Origin: Caryophanales bacterium UBA5455
GTDB lineage: Bacteria > Bacillota_I > Bacilli_A > RFN20 > CAG-826
Reading direction: 5' to 3'
Length of the DNA stretch: 7,444 bases
Assembly (NCBI GenBank): GCA_002427365.1
Contig: DIQT01000006.1
Location: forward strand, 87,733-95,176
Shown here: positions 1-5,779 of the stretch, in pieces
Position numbering within the stretch: the first letter of the stretch is position 1
How the letters are laid out: every line of letters starts with the position of its first letter
Notes under the pieces: model-generated
The model's input: the letters and a program-made list of their open reading frames with translations, nothing else
Database searches by the model: none
What the model was told of the DNA's origin: nothing
Position numbers and translations under genes: made by a program

Positions 1-504
1 TTTATCGAGTAAGGCAAAGTCGCGAGCATTAGAAATAACATTCTTTTCTTTTGTTAAAATGCGATAAACTTTATAAAAAGAAACAGAGAAGAACTTCTTT
101 AAAAAGCCTTGGCCTTTCCGATTACGATTTCGCGTATAAATATATTTATACCCTTCTTCATAATATTTAAGAAAATCTTTAATAATGACTGGTGGATCTT
201 GCATGTCGGCATCCATAAAAATCGCTGCGTCAGCATTAAGCTTTTGAGCATATTCTAACCCCGCGAGCATGGCGGCTTCTTTTCCAAAGTTCCGTGAAAA
301 AGAGACATATTTAACTCGGGTATCACTTATGGCATGGTTTTTAACTAATGCTAAAGTTTGATCTTTTGAACCATCATCGACAAAAAGCAAAGTAAAATCA
401 TATCCTTCAATATCATTAACAACCTTTGTAATTTCGTGATATAACGTATCAATCATTTTTTCTTCATTGTAGGAAGGAATTATTAAACAAATTTTTCGCT
501 TCAT
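1..504 (-). CDS. Polyprenyl-phosphate glycosyltransferase, GT2 family (CsbB/GtrB/DPM1-like), partial
   Basis: The gene starts at ATG 504-502 and runs off the left edge, so 168 N-terminal residues are visible of a family usually about 310-340 long. The visible part is the cytoplasmic GT-A catalytic domain: IPSYNEE at residues 9-15, VDDGSKD at 42-48 (nucleotide-sugar binding), RNFGKEAAMLAGL at 71-83, the metal-binding MDADMQDPP at 97-105, and RDFALLDK at 161-168, equivalent to the conserved DFRL segment of GtrB/DPM1 enzymes. Known members move a sugar from UDP- or GDP-sugar to undecaprenyl (or dolichyl) phosphate at the inner membrane face. The usual two C-terminal membrane helices would lie outside the window. 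The start is supported by GAGGA (512-516 read on the minus strand) seven bases upstream. It is divergent from yfhO, and a GtrA-family gene lies nearby, which fits the three-part lipid-linked sugar pathway. The sugar cannot be told from the sequence; GlcNAc (as CsbB) or glucose are candidates. Confidence 0.93.
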   Translation of the reverse strand, partial: MKRKICLIIPSYNEEKMIDTLYHEITKVVNDIEGYDFTLLFVDDGSKDQTLALVKNHAISDTRVKYVSFSRNFGKEAAMLAGLEYAQKLNADAAIFMDADMQDPPVIIKDFLKYYEEGYKYIYTRNRNRKGQGFLKKFFSVSFYKVYRILTKEKNVISNARDFALLDK

Positions 505-526
505 ATTTATGTCCTCAATCCAAAAG

Positions 527-550
527 TATTTTACCATTATTAGTAAAATA
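527..550. repeat. Perfect inverted repeat, operator-like (8-8-8)
   Basis: TATTTTAC (527-534) and GTAAAATA (543-550) are exact reverse complements around an 8-base centre. The palindrome covers the -10 box of the minus-strand GT2 promoter and almost fills the spacer to its -35 box. That position suits a repressor site, but part of the symmetry comes from the -10 sequence itself, so it may be incidental. Confidence 0.4.
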
Positions 551-556
551 AGTAAA
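528..556 (-). promoter_or_regulatory. Promoter of the GT2 gene
   Basis: On the minus strand there is -35 TTTACT (556-551), a 17-base spacer and -10 TAAAAT (533-528) preceded by TG one base away (TGGTAAAAT), an extended -10. Transcription would start near 521, giving a leader of about 17 bases that holds the GAGGA ribosome site. Confidence 0.65.
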
Positions 557-575
557 TTTTGTTCGCGTTATTGTA

Positions 576-581
576 TATAAT
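576..581 (+). promoter_or_regulatory. -10 box of yfhO, likely (near-)leaderless transcript
   Basis: A perfect TATAAT lies at 576-581. Transcription would start at about 588-589, which is the A of the preferred yfhO start codon. The -35 region is weak (TAAATT at 553-558 with a 17-base spacer). No SD-like sequence lies upstream of either candidate start codon (589 or 595), in line with a leaderless message. Confidence 0.5.
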
Positions 582-588
582 TATACAT

Positions 589-3318
589 ATGGAAATGAAA
601 CTTAATAAAGTCAGTGATTATTTTATAAATTCTAAAAGCGGAAAAGTTTTGAAAAAGATTTTTGAACTTTTACTCGCCTTTTTTATTCCATTTGGATTAA
701 GTATTTTGTTATTTTCTTTAAGCAGTTATTACCCATTTAAAGCAAATGGCCATTCCTTATTAATGATTGATATGAGTGGCCAATACATTGCCTTTTTCCG
801 TTATTATAAACGTATGCTTGATGGGGAATATAATATTTTATATACATTAGGGAAAGTTACCGGTGGTGATTTTCTTTCCATCTTTACGTATTATTTAGCT
901 TCCCCATTTAATTTGCTTTTAAAGTTTTTCACCTTCAGCGAACTACCCGCGGGGTTAATGTGGATTGTCATTTTAAAAATAAGTACGGCGGGATTAACGA
1001 GTTATCTTGTTTTAGATAAGTTAAATAAAAACGGTTTAATTAATTTAGTGTTTGCCGTTTCTTATGCATTAATCGCCTATAACTTCATTTATTATTCAAA
1101 TATTATGTGGCTTGATGGTGTGTTGATCTTACCGCTAGTCGCTTATGGAATTATTAAGATTAGTAAAAACGAAGCACCGTTACTATATATCTTTTCGTTA
1201 GCGTATGCGATTATGACTTCCTGGTATATTGGAATTATTATCGCGATCTTTTCTGTTTTATTTTTCCTTGTCCAATTTGTTACAACTACGGATTTAGATA
1301 GGAAATGGCGGCGAATTTTAGTCTTTTCCGTTGGCTCATTCCTCGCAGGACTTATTTCATTTAGCTTTTGGGGCACAGCGCTTGTCCATATTATTGGAAC
1401 CAAAGGTGGAAGCAGTTTTACTAATCTGCCCGTTACGATTAAAACATTTTATGATGTTATAAAGATTGAACAAGGTTTTATTTATCATTCGTATGCAGGG
1501 ATGGAAGATATTAAAGGACCCGCGGTCGCCTTTTATGTTGGGGCATTGCCGGTGATTTTAACAATTTTATTTTTCTTTAATAATAAATTTAGTAAGCGCG
1601 AACGAATTAGCACGCTTGCCCTTTTTGGTATTTATTTACTTGCCTTCTTTAATAAAGGAATTGATCATCTATTCCATGGCGGTCCAGCGCCTAATTGGTT
1701 CCCGGCTCGCTACAGTTTTGTGTTTGGTTTTATTTTAATTTTATATGCTTCTAAATCATTTAAAGAAATAAAAGAAGTAAAAGCATACGCTTTTAGCTTA
1801 CCTTTTGTTATTTATTTCGCTTTAATTATTTATTTATATTTGAATGATTTCCTTAGTAATTTTATGGGCATCTTATTTGTTATCGTGATGATTACTTTAT
1901 TATTCGCAATTAGTTTTGATAAAAAAGATGAAGGTCATGTCGCTCCCTTCTTAAGCGGTATTTTAGGACTTATCGCTATTACAAATGTCTTTGGCAATAA
2001 CAATCATGTTTTAACATCGTTTGAAGAAACGTTAAACCACGCAAGTATGGAAAGCTATCGAAAAGATGAAGCATTTACGAGCGTTATTGATTATTTAAAA
2101 GCGGAAGACGATTCCCTTTATCGGCTTGAAAATTCTTTTATTCGCTCGGGAGCATATAACAGCGCTGATAATGATGCTTTATATTATGGATATAACGGAA
2201 TTTCTCATTATTCCTCAAGTGAAAGAAGTGATGTCTTAAATTACTTTAAACGCCTGGGGTTTCATTATAATGGGTTTAATTTAAATTATGGTAGTGGCAA
2301 TACGTTAGCGCTAAATTCTTATTTAGGAATTAAATATGTTATTAATGAAGTAAATATTGCTGGCATAAGTACCAACCGCTTTCTTAATTTCACTTCCTCG
2401 TTAGAAAAAGTAGCGGACATATCGGATGAACAATATGCTGTATATGAAAATAACTATGTTTTGCCGTTCTTATTTCCAATTTTAACGACAAACATCGATT
2501 ATGTCGGGGCGGGTCGGTATGAGGGTGATCAAATATATTATTTTGATGTTTTTGAATATCAAAACAATATTTTTAAAACAATCACGAACCGCGTTGTCGA
2601 TGAAAATGGTGACCCAAAAGATATCTTTAAACGCGCTGATGTCGTTACTTCCTTAAGTAATGTTTCAATTAATGATAACGGTAATTATGATTTTAATGCG
2701 GGGGGAACAATAACGTATAAATTTAATAAAAAATATGCGACCAATTATTATTATTTTATTGATGGACCAAAGAATCGCGACTTATCGTTACGGGAAAATT
2801 ATACGAATGTAACAAACTTTAGTTATTTTGGTCATCAAATTAATGGTGTAAATTTTGGAAGTAATTCTTCATGTACGTTACGGGTTAGTGCAAGTAGTAA
2901 ACAAGATAATGTAAGTATTAAACCCGCAATTTATTATGAAGATTTGGATGTCTTAGAACAATATATTATGGACATTAAAAATCACGCAGATATTATCGAA
3001 TTTAAAGAAAAAGATTCAGCCCATTATCTTGGTGAAGTCGTAACGAAACAAGATGATCAAGCCATGTTAGTGACCTTCCCATATCTTAAAAATTGGCGCG
3101 TTTACGTCGATGGGAAACAAGTTAAAGTTGAAAAGAAATTTAATATTTATACAAGTTTTGTTATTGAAAAAGCGGGAAAGCACACGATAAAAATTACATA
3201 TACGGAACCAACATTTACGCTTGGGGTACCGCTAGGTCTACTTACAATTATTGGCGTTATTACGTTACGCTTTAGCGTTGGCAAAAAACTCTTTAAACGA
3301 AAAGAAGAAGATAACTAA
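589..3318 (+). CDS. yfhO: YfhO-family multi-pass membrane glycosyltransferase
   Basis: The protein has 909 residues from ATG 589; ATG 595 is equally possible, and an upstream TTG at 559 is unlikely because the TATAAT box lies downstream of it. YfhO proteins are GT-C enzymes that use a lipid-linked sugar outside the membrane; in Bacillus and Listeria they glycosylate lipoteichoic acid together with CsbB and GtcA. Visible features are a first membrane helix near 23-46, then an outer loop with DMSGQY at 61-66 (the D-x3-Q loop holding the likely catalytic acid), MWLDG at 173-177 before a helix with conserved LPL, about a dozen helices up to about 466, and NWFPARYSF at 369-377, a typical family motif. 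A large external region follows (about 470-874), ending in a beta-rich module with NWRVYVDGK at 835-843 and GKHTIKITY at 863-871. A last helix near 877-898 and a basic tail, KRKEEDN, close the protein. Its 3' end overlaps the convergent Gpi18-like gene by four bases. Acceptor and sugar are unknown. Confidence 0.9.
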   Translation: MEMKLNKVSDYFINSKSGKVLKKIFELLLAFFIPFGLSILLFSLSSYYPFKANGHSLLMIDMSGQYIAFFRYYKRMLDGEYNILYTLGKVTGGDFLSIFTYYLASPFNLLLKFFTFSELPAGLMWIVILKISTAGLTSYLVLDKLNKNGLINLVFAVSYALIAYNFIYYSNIMWLDGVLILPLVAYGIIKISKNEAPLLYIFSLAYAIMTSWYIGIIIAIFSVLFFLVQFVTTTDLDRKWRRILVFSVGSFLAGLISFSFWGTALVHIIGTKGGSSFTNLPVTIKTFYDVIKIEQGFIYHSYAGMEDIKGPAVAFYVGALPVILTILFFFNNKFSKRERISTLALFGIYLLAFFNKGIDHLFHGGPAPNWFPARYSFVFGFILILYASKSFKEIKEVKAYAFSLPFVIYFALIIYLYLNDFLSNFMGILFVIVMITLLFAISFDKKDEGHVAPFLSGILGLIAITNVFGNNNHVLTSFEETLNHASMESYRKDEAFTSVIDYLKAEDDSLYRLENSFIRSGAYNSADNDALYYGYNGISHYSSSERSDVLNYFKRLGFHYNGFNLNYGSGNTLALNSYLGIKYVINEVNIAGISTNRFLNFTSSLEKVADISDEQYAVYENNYVLPFLFPILTTNIDYVGAGRYEGDQIYYFDVFEYQNNIFKTITNRVVDENGDPKDIFKRADVVTSLSNVSINDNGNYDFNAGGTITYKFNKKYATNYYYFIDGPKNRDLSLRENYTNVTNFSYFGHQINGVNFGSNSSCTLRVSASSKQDNVSIKPAIYYEDLDVLEQYIMDIKNHADIIEFKEKDSAHYLGEVVTKQDDQAMLVTFPYLKNWRVYVDGKQVKVEKKFNIYTSFVIEKAGKHTIKITYTEPTFTLGVPLGLLTIIGVITLRFSVGKKLFKRKEEDN

Positions 3319-3329
3319 TCTTCTTCTTT
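3301..3329. terminator. Bidirectional hairpin terminator inside the two converging gene ends
   Basis: AAAGAAGAAGAT (3301-3312) and ATCTTCTTCTTT (3318-3329) form a perfect 12-bp stem around the 5-base loop AACTA, which holds the stop codons of both genes (TAA 3316-3318 plus, TAG 3317-3315 minus). In the plus direction the stem runs into TTTATTTATT. The stem is mostly A-T with three G-C pairs, so efficiency is uncertain. No other terminator-like hairpin separates the converging genes. Confidence 0.55.
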
Positions 3330-4613
3330 ATTTATTGCTAACTCTTCACTAACCAATAGTGGTGTTTTTTCTAATACTTTCGGCGCCTCGAAGATTAAAC
3401 CGACAAGTAATCCGAGGTTAATTAAGGCCGCGAGCCGAACGGAATCGGTTCCTAAAAACTTAAAGATATATTCGCCCGTTAAGAAATGCGTGTAAGTAAT
3501 AACGCTTGAAAAAGACATGAGCGCAGCAAACAAATATTTTCTAAGATAAATAATTACATAAATAATTAAAAAGACATCCGCCATATAAAAGTATCGTTCA
3601 TGCATATGGGGCAAAACAAATGGTGAAAGAAGAGAAAATAATACAGAAACAAAAACGAGATTCTTTTTTGTCGCGGGTACTTGGTAGTGATATAAAATTA
3701 ATAACGCAATACCAATAAATGTAAACGCTAAGAAGACACCACCTTTATTAATTCCATCTTCAAATTTAGCCATTTCAAAAAACGCATACATCGAACCAGC
3801 GCCATAGTTGGCATTACTATAAATACTTGTAATTTGTTCATAATACATTTTAAAGGGCATCGCGAATTGGGCGCCCGCCAAGTAGCTTGGTAAGAATGTG
3901 CTAAAAATAACTAAGAAGATGATTAACATATTCCGAAGTTTAAATTCCTTCGCTAACCACATATAAATTAAAACAGGTAAGAAGAAGACGGATTGAAGTT
4001 TAATTGATATTGCAAAGCCAAGCGGAATCATAGCTAAAACAGGATGCTTCCGTAGTAATAGCCATACTGTCCAGACAACAAGGGCCACATACATTTGATC
4101 GGATTGACCCCAAATCGCCGAATTTAAGATGCTTGTTGGGAAGAAAACAAAGGCCGCAAAAGCAATTAACGATAAGAAATTATTTTTATTAAACTCGCGA
4201 ATGATGAGAACTGCACCAATTGCTAAGACGTAATCAAAAAGAATACTTGAAATTTTAATAAGCGTTATGGGGTTTCCCGGGATATATGATAAAAGTGCAA
4301 GTAAATTAATATAAGCGACCGGGTAGTCACCTGGCTTAGAAATACCGCTACCAACCCACGGATATGTTTTTAAAGCTTTAAAGCCTCCAAATTCTCGTAA
4401 ATAGTTAAACCATGGTAATAAAAAATGATTCATATCGCCACTAACAAATGGTAAAAATACTAGTCGAACCGTTAACGATAAAGCGACGATAAGAATGAAG
4501 GCAATCAATAAGTAATGTTTTCGGAAGAAAGATAGAAATGCTTCATTAATTTTATTAAAAAAAGCATCAACTTTTTTAAAGAAGTCTTTTACTTTATTTG
4601 GCTTTGTTTTCAT
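3315..4613 (-). CDS. Gpi18-like GT-C membrane glycosyltransferase (COG5542/GT87-like)
   Basis: The protein has 432 residues from ATG 4613-4611, chosen because a strong SD (GGGGAGGA, on the minus strand within 4617-4624) sits just upstream; a TTG at 4628 would place that SD inside the gene. It is a polytopic GT-C fold protein. After a basic amphipathic N-terminus (1-32) and a first helix (about 33-57), SGDMNHF at 58-64 holds the expected catalytic Asp60 in the first external loop. KISSILFDY (120-128), WGQSDQ (168-173) and HMHERYFY (336-343) are typical of the Gpi18/PIG-V-related mannosyltransferases and bacterial GT87-like proteins. These enzymes transfer a sugar from a polyprenyl-phosphate donor outside the membrane. 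It is the second gene of an operon with the GtrA-family gene (30 bases between them), so it probably uses the lipid-sugar moved by that protein. The acidic tail ends NKEED inside the shared terminator. The exact family could be a neighbouring GT-C group, and the sugar need not be mannose. Confidence 0.82.
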   Translation of the reverse strand: MKTKPNKVKDFFKKVDAFFNKINEAFLSFFRKHYLLIAFILIVALSLTVRLVFLPFVSGDMNHFLLPWFNYLREFGGFKALKTYPWVGSGISKPGDYPVAYINLLALLSYIPGNPITLIKISSILFDYVLAIGAVLIIREFNKNNFLSLIAFAAFVFFPTSILNSAIWGQSDQMYVALVVWTVWLLLRKHPVLAMIPLGFAISIKLQSVFFLPVLIYMWLAKEFKLRNMLIIFLVIFSTFLPSYLAGAQFAMPFKMYYEQITSIYSNANYGAGSMYAFFEMAKFEDGINKGGVFLAFTFIGIALLILYHYQVPATKKNLVFVSVLFSLLSPFVLPHMHERYFYMADVFLIIYVIIYLRKYLFAALMSFSSVITYTHFLTGEYIFKFLGTDSVRLAALINLGLLVGLIFEAPKVLEKTPLLVSEELAINKEED

Positions 4614-4643
4614 AAGTCCTCCCCGCAAGTAATTATTTAAAAA

Positions 4644-5144
4644 TTATTGTTGTTCTGTTTCGTTTTCTTCTTTTGGTTCACGATATAAAATATATTTCCG
4701 CGTAATGTAGTTATAAATTAAAACAACACCAGTCGCGACGATAAAGACAAAGGTATACCACCAAATATTATTATCAACCGAATAAATTAAATTGCCTAAT
4801 TTTGTAATGCCAAGGTTAATTAAAAATCCGCCAATGCTAAGAAGGGAAAAGATAACAAAGCCAAGCACGGACCGTGATTTCTTTTTATCTTCAACATTTT
4901 TAAAAACAAAGAAGGTTGATAAAATATAATTAACAATAATGCCAACCACATACCCCATTGTCTTTGCAAGCACTAAACTCCGACTTAAACTATCACCACC
5001 AAAAATTGGTGTTTGATCGGTATAAATAACTTTTAAAAATAAAAGAGAAGTTAGGTAATCGGCAAGTGTTGCAGTTAACCCAACGACAACGAAACGAATG
5101 ATTTCTTTACTATGCGATTTAAGATAGTTAATAAGTTTTTTCAT
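4644..5144 (-). CDS. GtrA/GtcA-family membrane protein, probable polyprenyl-phosphate-sugar flippase
   Basis: The protein has 166 residues from ATG 5144-5142, with GGAGA about five bases upstream. An in-frame ATG at 5177 is rejected because the promoter -10 box lies just after it. The small four-helix protein shows the GtrA signature: RFVVVGLTATLADY (17-30) starting helix 1, NYILSTFFVFKN (72-83) ending helix 2, helix 3 near 94-117 and helix 4 near 129-147, closing with YNYITRKYILY (144-154). The tail is charged and rich in Glu and Gln (157-166). Family members such as Listeria and Bacillus GtcA are needed for glycosylation of wall or lipoteichoic acid and are thought to flip undecaprenyl-phosphate sugars across the membrane; direct biochemical proof of flipping is limited. 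It is the first gene of an operon with the Gpi18-like transferase and lies near GT2 and yfhO, matching the pathway order load, flip, transfer. Confidence 0.9.
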   Translation of the reverse strand: MKKLINYLKSHSKEIIRFVVVGLTATLADYLTSLLFLKVIYTDQTPIFGGDSLSRSLVLAKTMGYVVGIIVNYILSTFFVFKNVEDKKKSRSVLGFVIFSLLSIGGFLINLGITKLGNLIYSVDNNIWWYTFVFIVATGVVLIYNYITRKYILYREPKEENETEQQ

Positions 5145-5167
5145 ATTGTCTCCATATCTAAAATATA

Positions 5168-5197
5168 ATTGTAGCATGATTATTTATAAGATGGCGA
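5168..5197 (-). promoter_or_regulatory. Promoter of the gtrA-like / Gpi18-like operon
   Basis: On the minus strand there is an extended -10 TGCTACAAT (-10 at 5173-5168). The best -35 is TCGCCA (5197-5192) with an 18-base spacer, matching TTGACA at four positions. The expected start near 5161 gives a leader of about 17 bases with GGAGA before ATG 5144. Confidence 0.5.
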
Positions 5198-5214
5198 TTT
5201 TAGTAAAGGCGATT
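5193..5214. repeat. Direct repeat GGCGATT x2 upstream of the gtrA-like operon
   Basis: GGCGATT occurs at 5193-5199 and again at 5208-5214, 15 bases apart start to start. The inner copy overlaps the proposed -35 box. This could be a regulator site, but a 7-base repeat in AT-rich DNA is modest evidence. Confidence 0.3.
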
Positions 5215-5239
5215 GCGGAGAAAATTTTTGCTAATAAAT

Positions 5240-5269
5240 AAAAAAACCCGCTATTACACGGGTGTTTTT
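5240..5269 (-). terminator. Intrinsic terminator of the tRNA-Leu gene
   Basis: Read on the minus strand, ACCCG and CGGGT (5263-5259 with 5250-5246) pair around an 8-base loop and are followed by a run of seven T. The A-run before the stem can lengthen the helix past a C/T mismatch. It lies about 14 bases after the CCA end of the tRNA. The A/T flanks are near-symmetric, so it might also act in the plus direction, but no gene feeds it from that side. Confidence 0.85.
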
Positions 5270-5276
5270 GCATAAA

Positions 5277-5361
5277 TGGTGCAGCCAATGAGAATTGAAC
5301 TCACACAGGTTACCCTATACGCCCCTCAAACGTACGCGTCTACCAGTTCCGCCATGGCTGC
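5277..5361 (-). tRNA. tRNA-Leu, anticodon GAG
   Basis: This 85-base gene on the minus strand has an encoded CCA end (5279-5277). The acceptor arms GCAGCCA and TGGCTGC pair perfectly over 7 bp. The D-arm has the typical GGTAGACGCG. The anticodon stem TACGT/GCGTA closes loop TTGAGGG, giving anticodon GAG, which reads CUU and CUC leucine codons. A long variable arm (AGG/CCT hairpin) marks a class II tRNA, which fits Leu. The T-arm GTGAG-TTCAATT-CTCAT is standard. It is a lone gene with its own promoter and terminator. Confidence 0.97.
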
Positions 5362-5372
5362 AGTGCTTTTTT

Positions 5373-5400
5373 ATTATAACAAACTTCGCTAAATTGGCAA
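5373..5400 (-). promoter_or_regulatory. Promoter of tRNA-Leu
   Basis: The minus strand has -35 TTGCCA (5400-5395), a 16-base spacer and a consensus extended -10 TGTTATAAT (-10 at 5378-5373). The expected start near 5366 is about five bases before the mature tRNA 5' end, so the precursor leader would be very short. Confidence 0.85.
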
Positions 5401-5418
5401 TATTAATAATTGCTATTT
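5391..5418. repeat. Imperfect palindrome over the tRNA-Leu -35 region
   Basis: AAATTGGCAAT (5391-5401) and ATTGCTATTT (5409-5418) are inverted copies apart from one missing base, with a 7-base centre. The left arm contains the -35 box of the tRNA promoter. It could be a protein site or chance in AT-rich DNA. Confidence 0.3.
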
Positions 5419-5477
5419 ACGATAAAAGGATGAAGTTTCTTTGATATATTCATAAGTGTCGAGCTTGATAGTGAAAA

Positions 5478-5505
5478 TTGACTATAATAATTACTATGTT
5501 AAAAT
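5478..5505 (+). promoter_or_regulatory. Promoter of the M-box / mgtA transcript
   Basis: There is -35 TTGACT (5478-5483), a 16-base spacer, and extended -10 TGTTAAAAT (-10 at 5500-5505). The expected start near 5510-5513 coincides with the first base of helix P1 of the riboswitch, so the aptamer begins at the very 5' end of the RNA. Confidence 0.8.
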
Positions 5506-5510
5506 GATTA

Positions 5511-5666
5511 TAGAACTGGTAGGTGAGAATACCATTAGGATTTTTTGGTTACTGCCGCAATGTAGTGGAGACACTTTATTGAAGGTAGAAGTCTAAATCG
5601 AATCAAGGTTTAGAATAATGTAATGACATGCCTAATGGGTTTGAAGCTTGATACGTTGGTTTCTAT
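5511..5666 (+). promoter_or_regulatory. M-box (ykoK-type) Mg2+ riboswitch aptamer, divergent
   Basis: The leader matches the M-box layout. It has GTAGGTGAG (5519-5527, compare TTAGGTGAG in the B. subtilis mgtE M-box), TTACTGCCG (5549-5557), GAGACAC (5568-5574), ATGCC (5628-5632) and GAAGCTTGATACG (5643-5655). The helices can be traced: P1 pairs 5510-5520 with 5655-5666 with one bulge and several G-U pairs; P2 is CCATTAGG 5532-5539 with CCTAATGG 5631-5638, perfect; CTGCC 5552-5556 pairs with GGTAG 5584-5588, enclosing CAAT/ATTG and AGTG-GAGA-CACT; a side hairpin pairs TCTAAATC 5592-5599 with GGTTTAGA 5607-5614. Known M-boxes fold in high Mg2+ and turn off Mg2+ transporter genes, usually by terminator formation. 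A terminator and an MgtA gene follow here. Differences from the consensus include AATA where most M-boxes have GCTC after GGTGAG. Confidence 0.85.
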
Positions 5667-5684
5667 TTATAGAATTAAAAGTAT

Positions 5685-5710
5685 AATGCCAGTTTATTGG
5701 CATTTTTTAT
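5685..5710 (+). terminator. Riboswitch-controlled intrinsic terminator
   Basis: AATGCCA (5685-5691) and TGGCATT (5698-5704) form a perfect 7-bp stem with loop GTTTAT, followed by a T run (5703-5708). Bases 5687-5695 are also complementary to 5513-5521, the 5' strand of aptamer helix P1 (9 bp with two G-U pairs). When P1 does not form at low Mg2+, that strand could therefore break the terminator; this switching model is inference. Confidence 0.85.
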
Positions 5711-5740
5711 TGCCTGGAAATAGTAAAAAGATAACGCTCA

Positions 5741-5758
5741 AGCATCATTCTTTATGCT
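5741..5758 (+). other. Small hairpin upstream of the leader ORF ribosome site
   Basis: AGCAT (5741-5745) and ATGCT (5754-5758) pair around an 8-base loop, with CT/AG outside it able to add two pairs past a bulge. It ends eight bases before AGGAGG (5766-5771). It has no T run and is probably not a terminator; a role in shaping or protecting the leader RNA is possible but unproven. Confidence 0.3.
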
Positions 5759-5779
5759 AGAAAATAGGAGGAAGAAATT

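Noticed and set aside
559..588. TTG start that would extend YfhO by ten residues
   Set aside because: The TATAAT box at 576-581 would lie inside the coding region and downstream of the start, and no ribosome site precedes it.
1143..1403. Antisense open frame of 86 codons
   Set aside because: It lies wholly inside the well-supported yfhO gene, has no ribosome site or recognisable motif, and looks like a shadow frame.
4614..4628. TTG start that would extend the Gpi18-like protein by five residues
   Set aside because: The extension would translate the GGGGAGGA ribosome site of the better ATG at 4613.
5145..5177. Upstream ATG that would extend the GtrA-family protein by eleven residues
   Set aside because: The extended -10 box (TGCTACAAT) overlaps this start, so it would not be transcribed, and GGAGA supports ATG 5144.
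5362..5477. Possible small gene between tRNA-Leu and the mgtA promoter
   Set aside because: The best start (ATG after AAAAGG near 5429-5433) stops after four codons. Apart from the tRNA promoter and its palindrome I see nothing there.
5462..5653. Nine-base direct repeat AGCTTGATA at 5462-5470 and 5645-5653
   Set aside because: The first copy lies before the promoter and is not transcribed with the second, which belongs to the M-box 3' part. No mechanism joins them, so chance or an old partial duplication is as likely.
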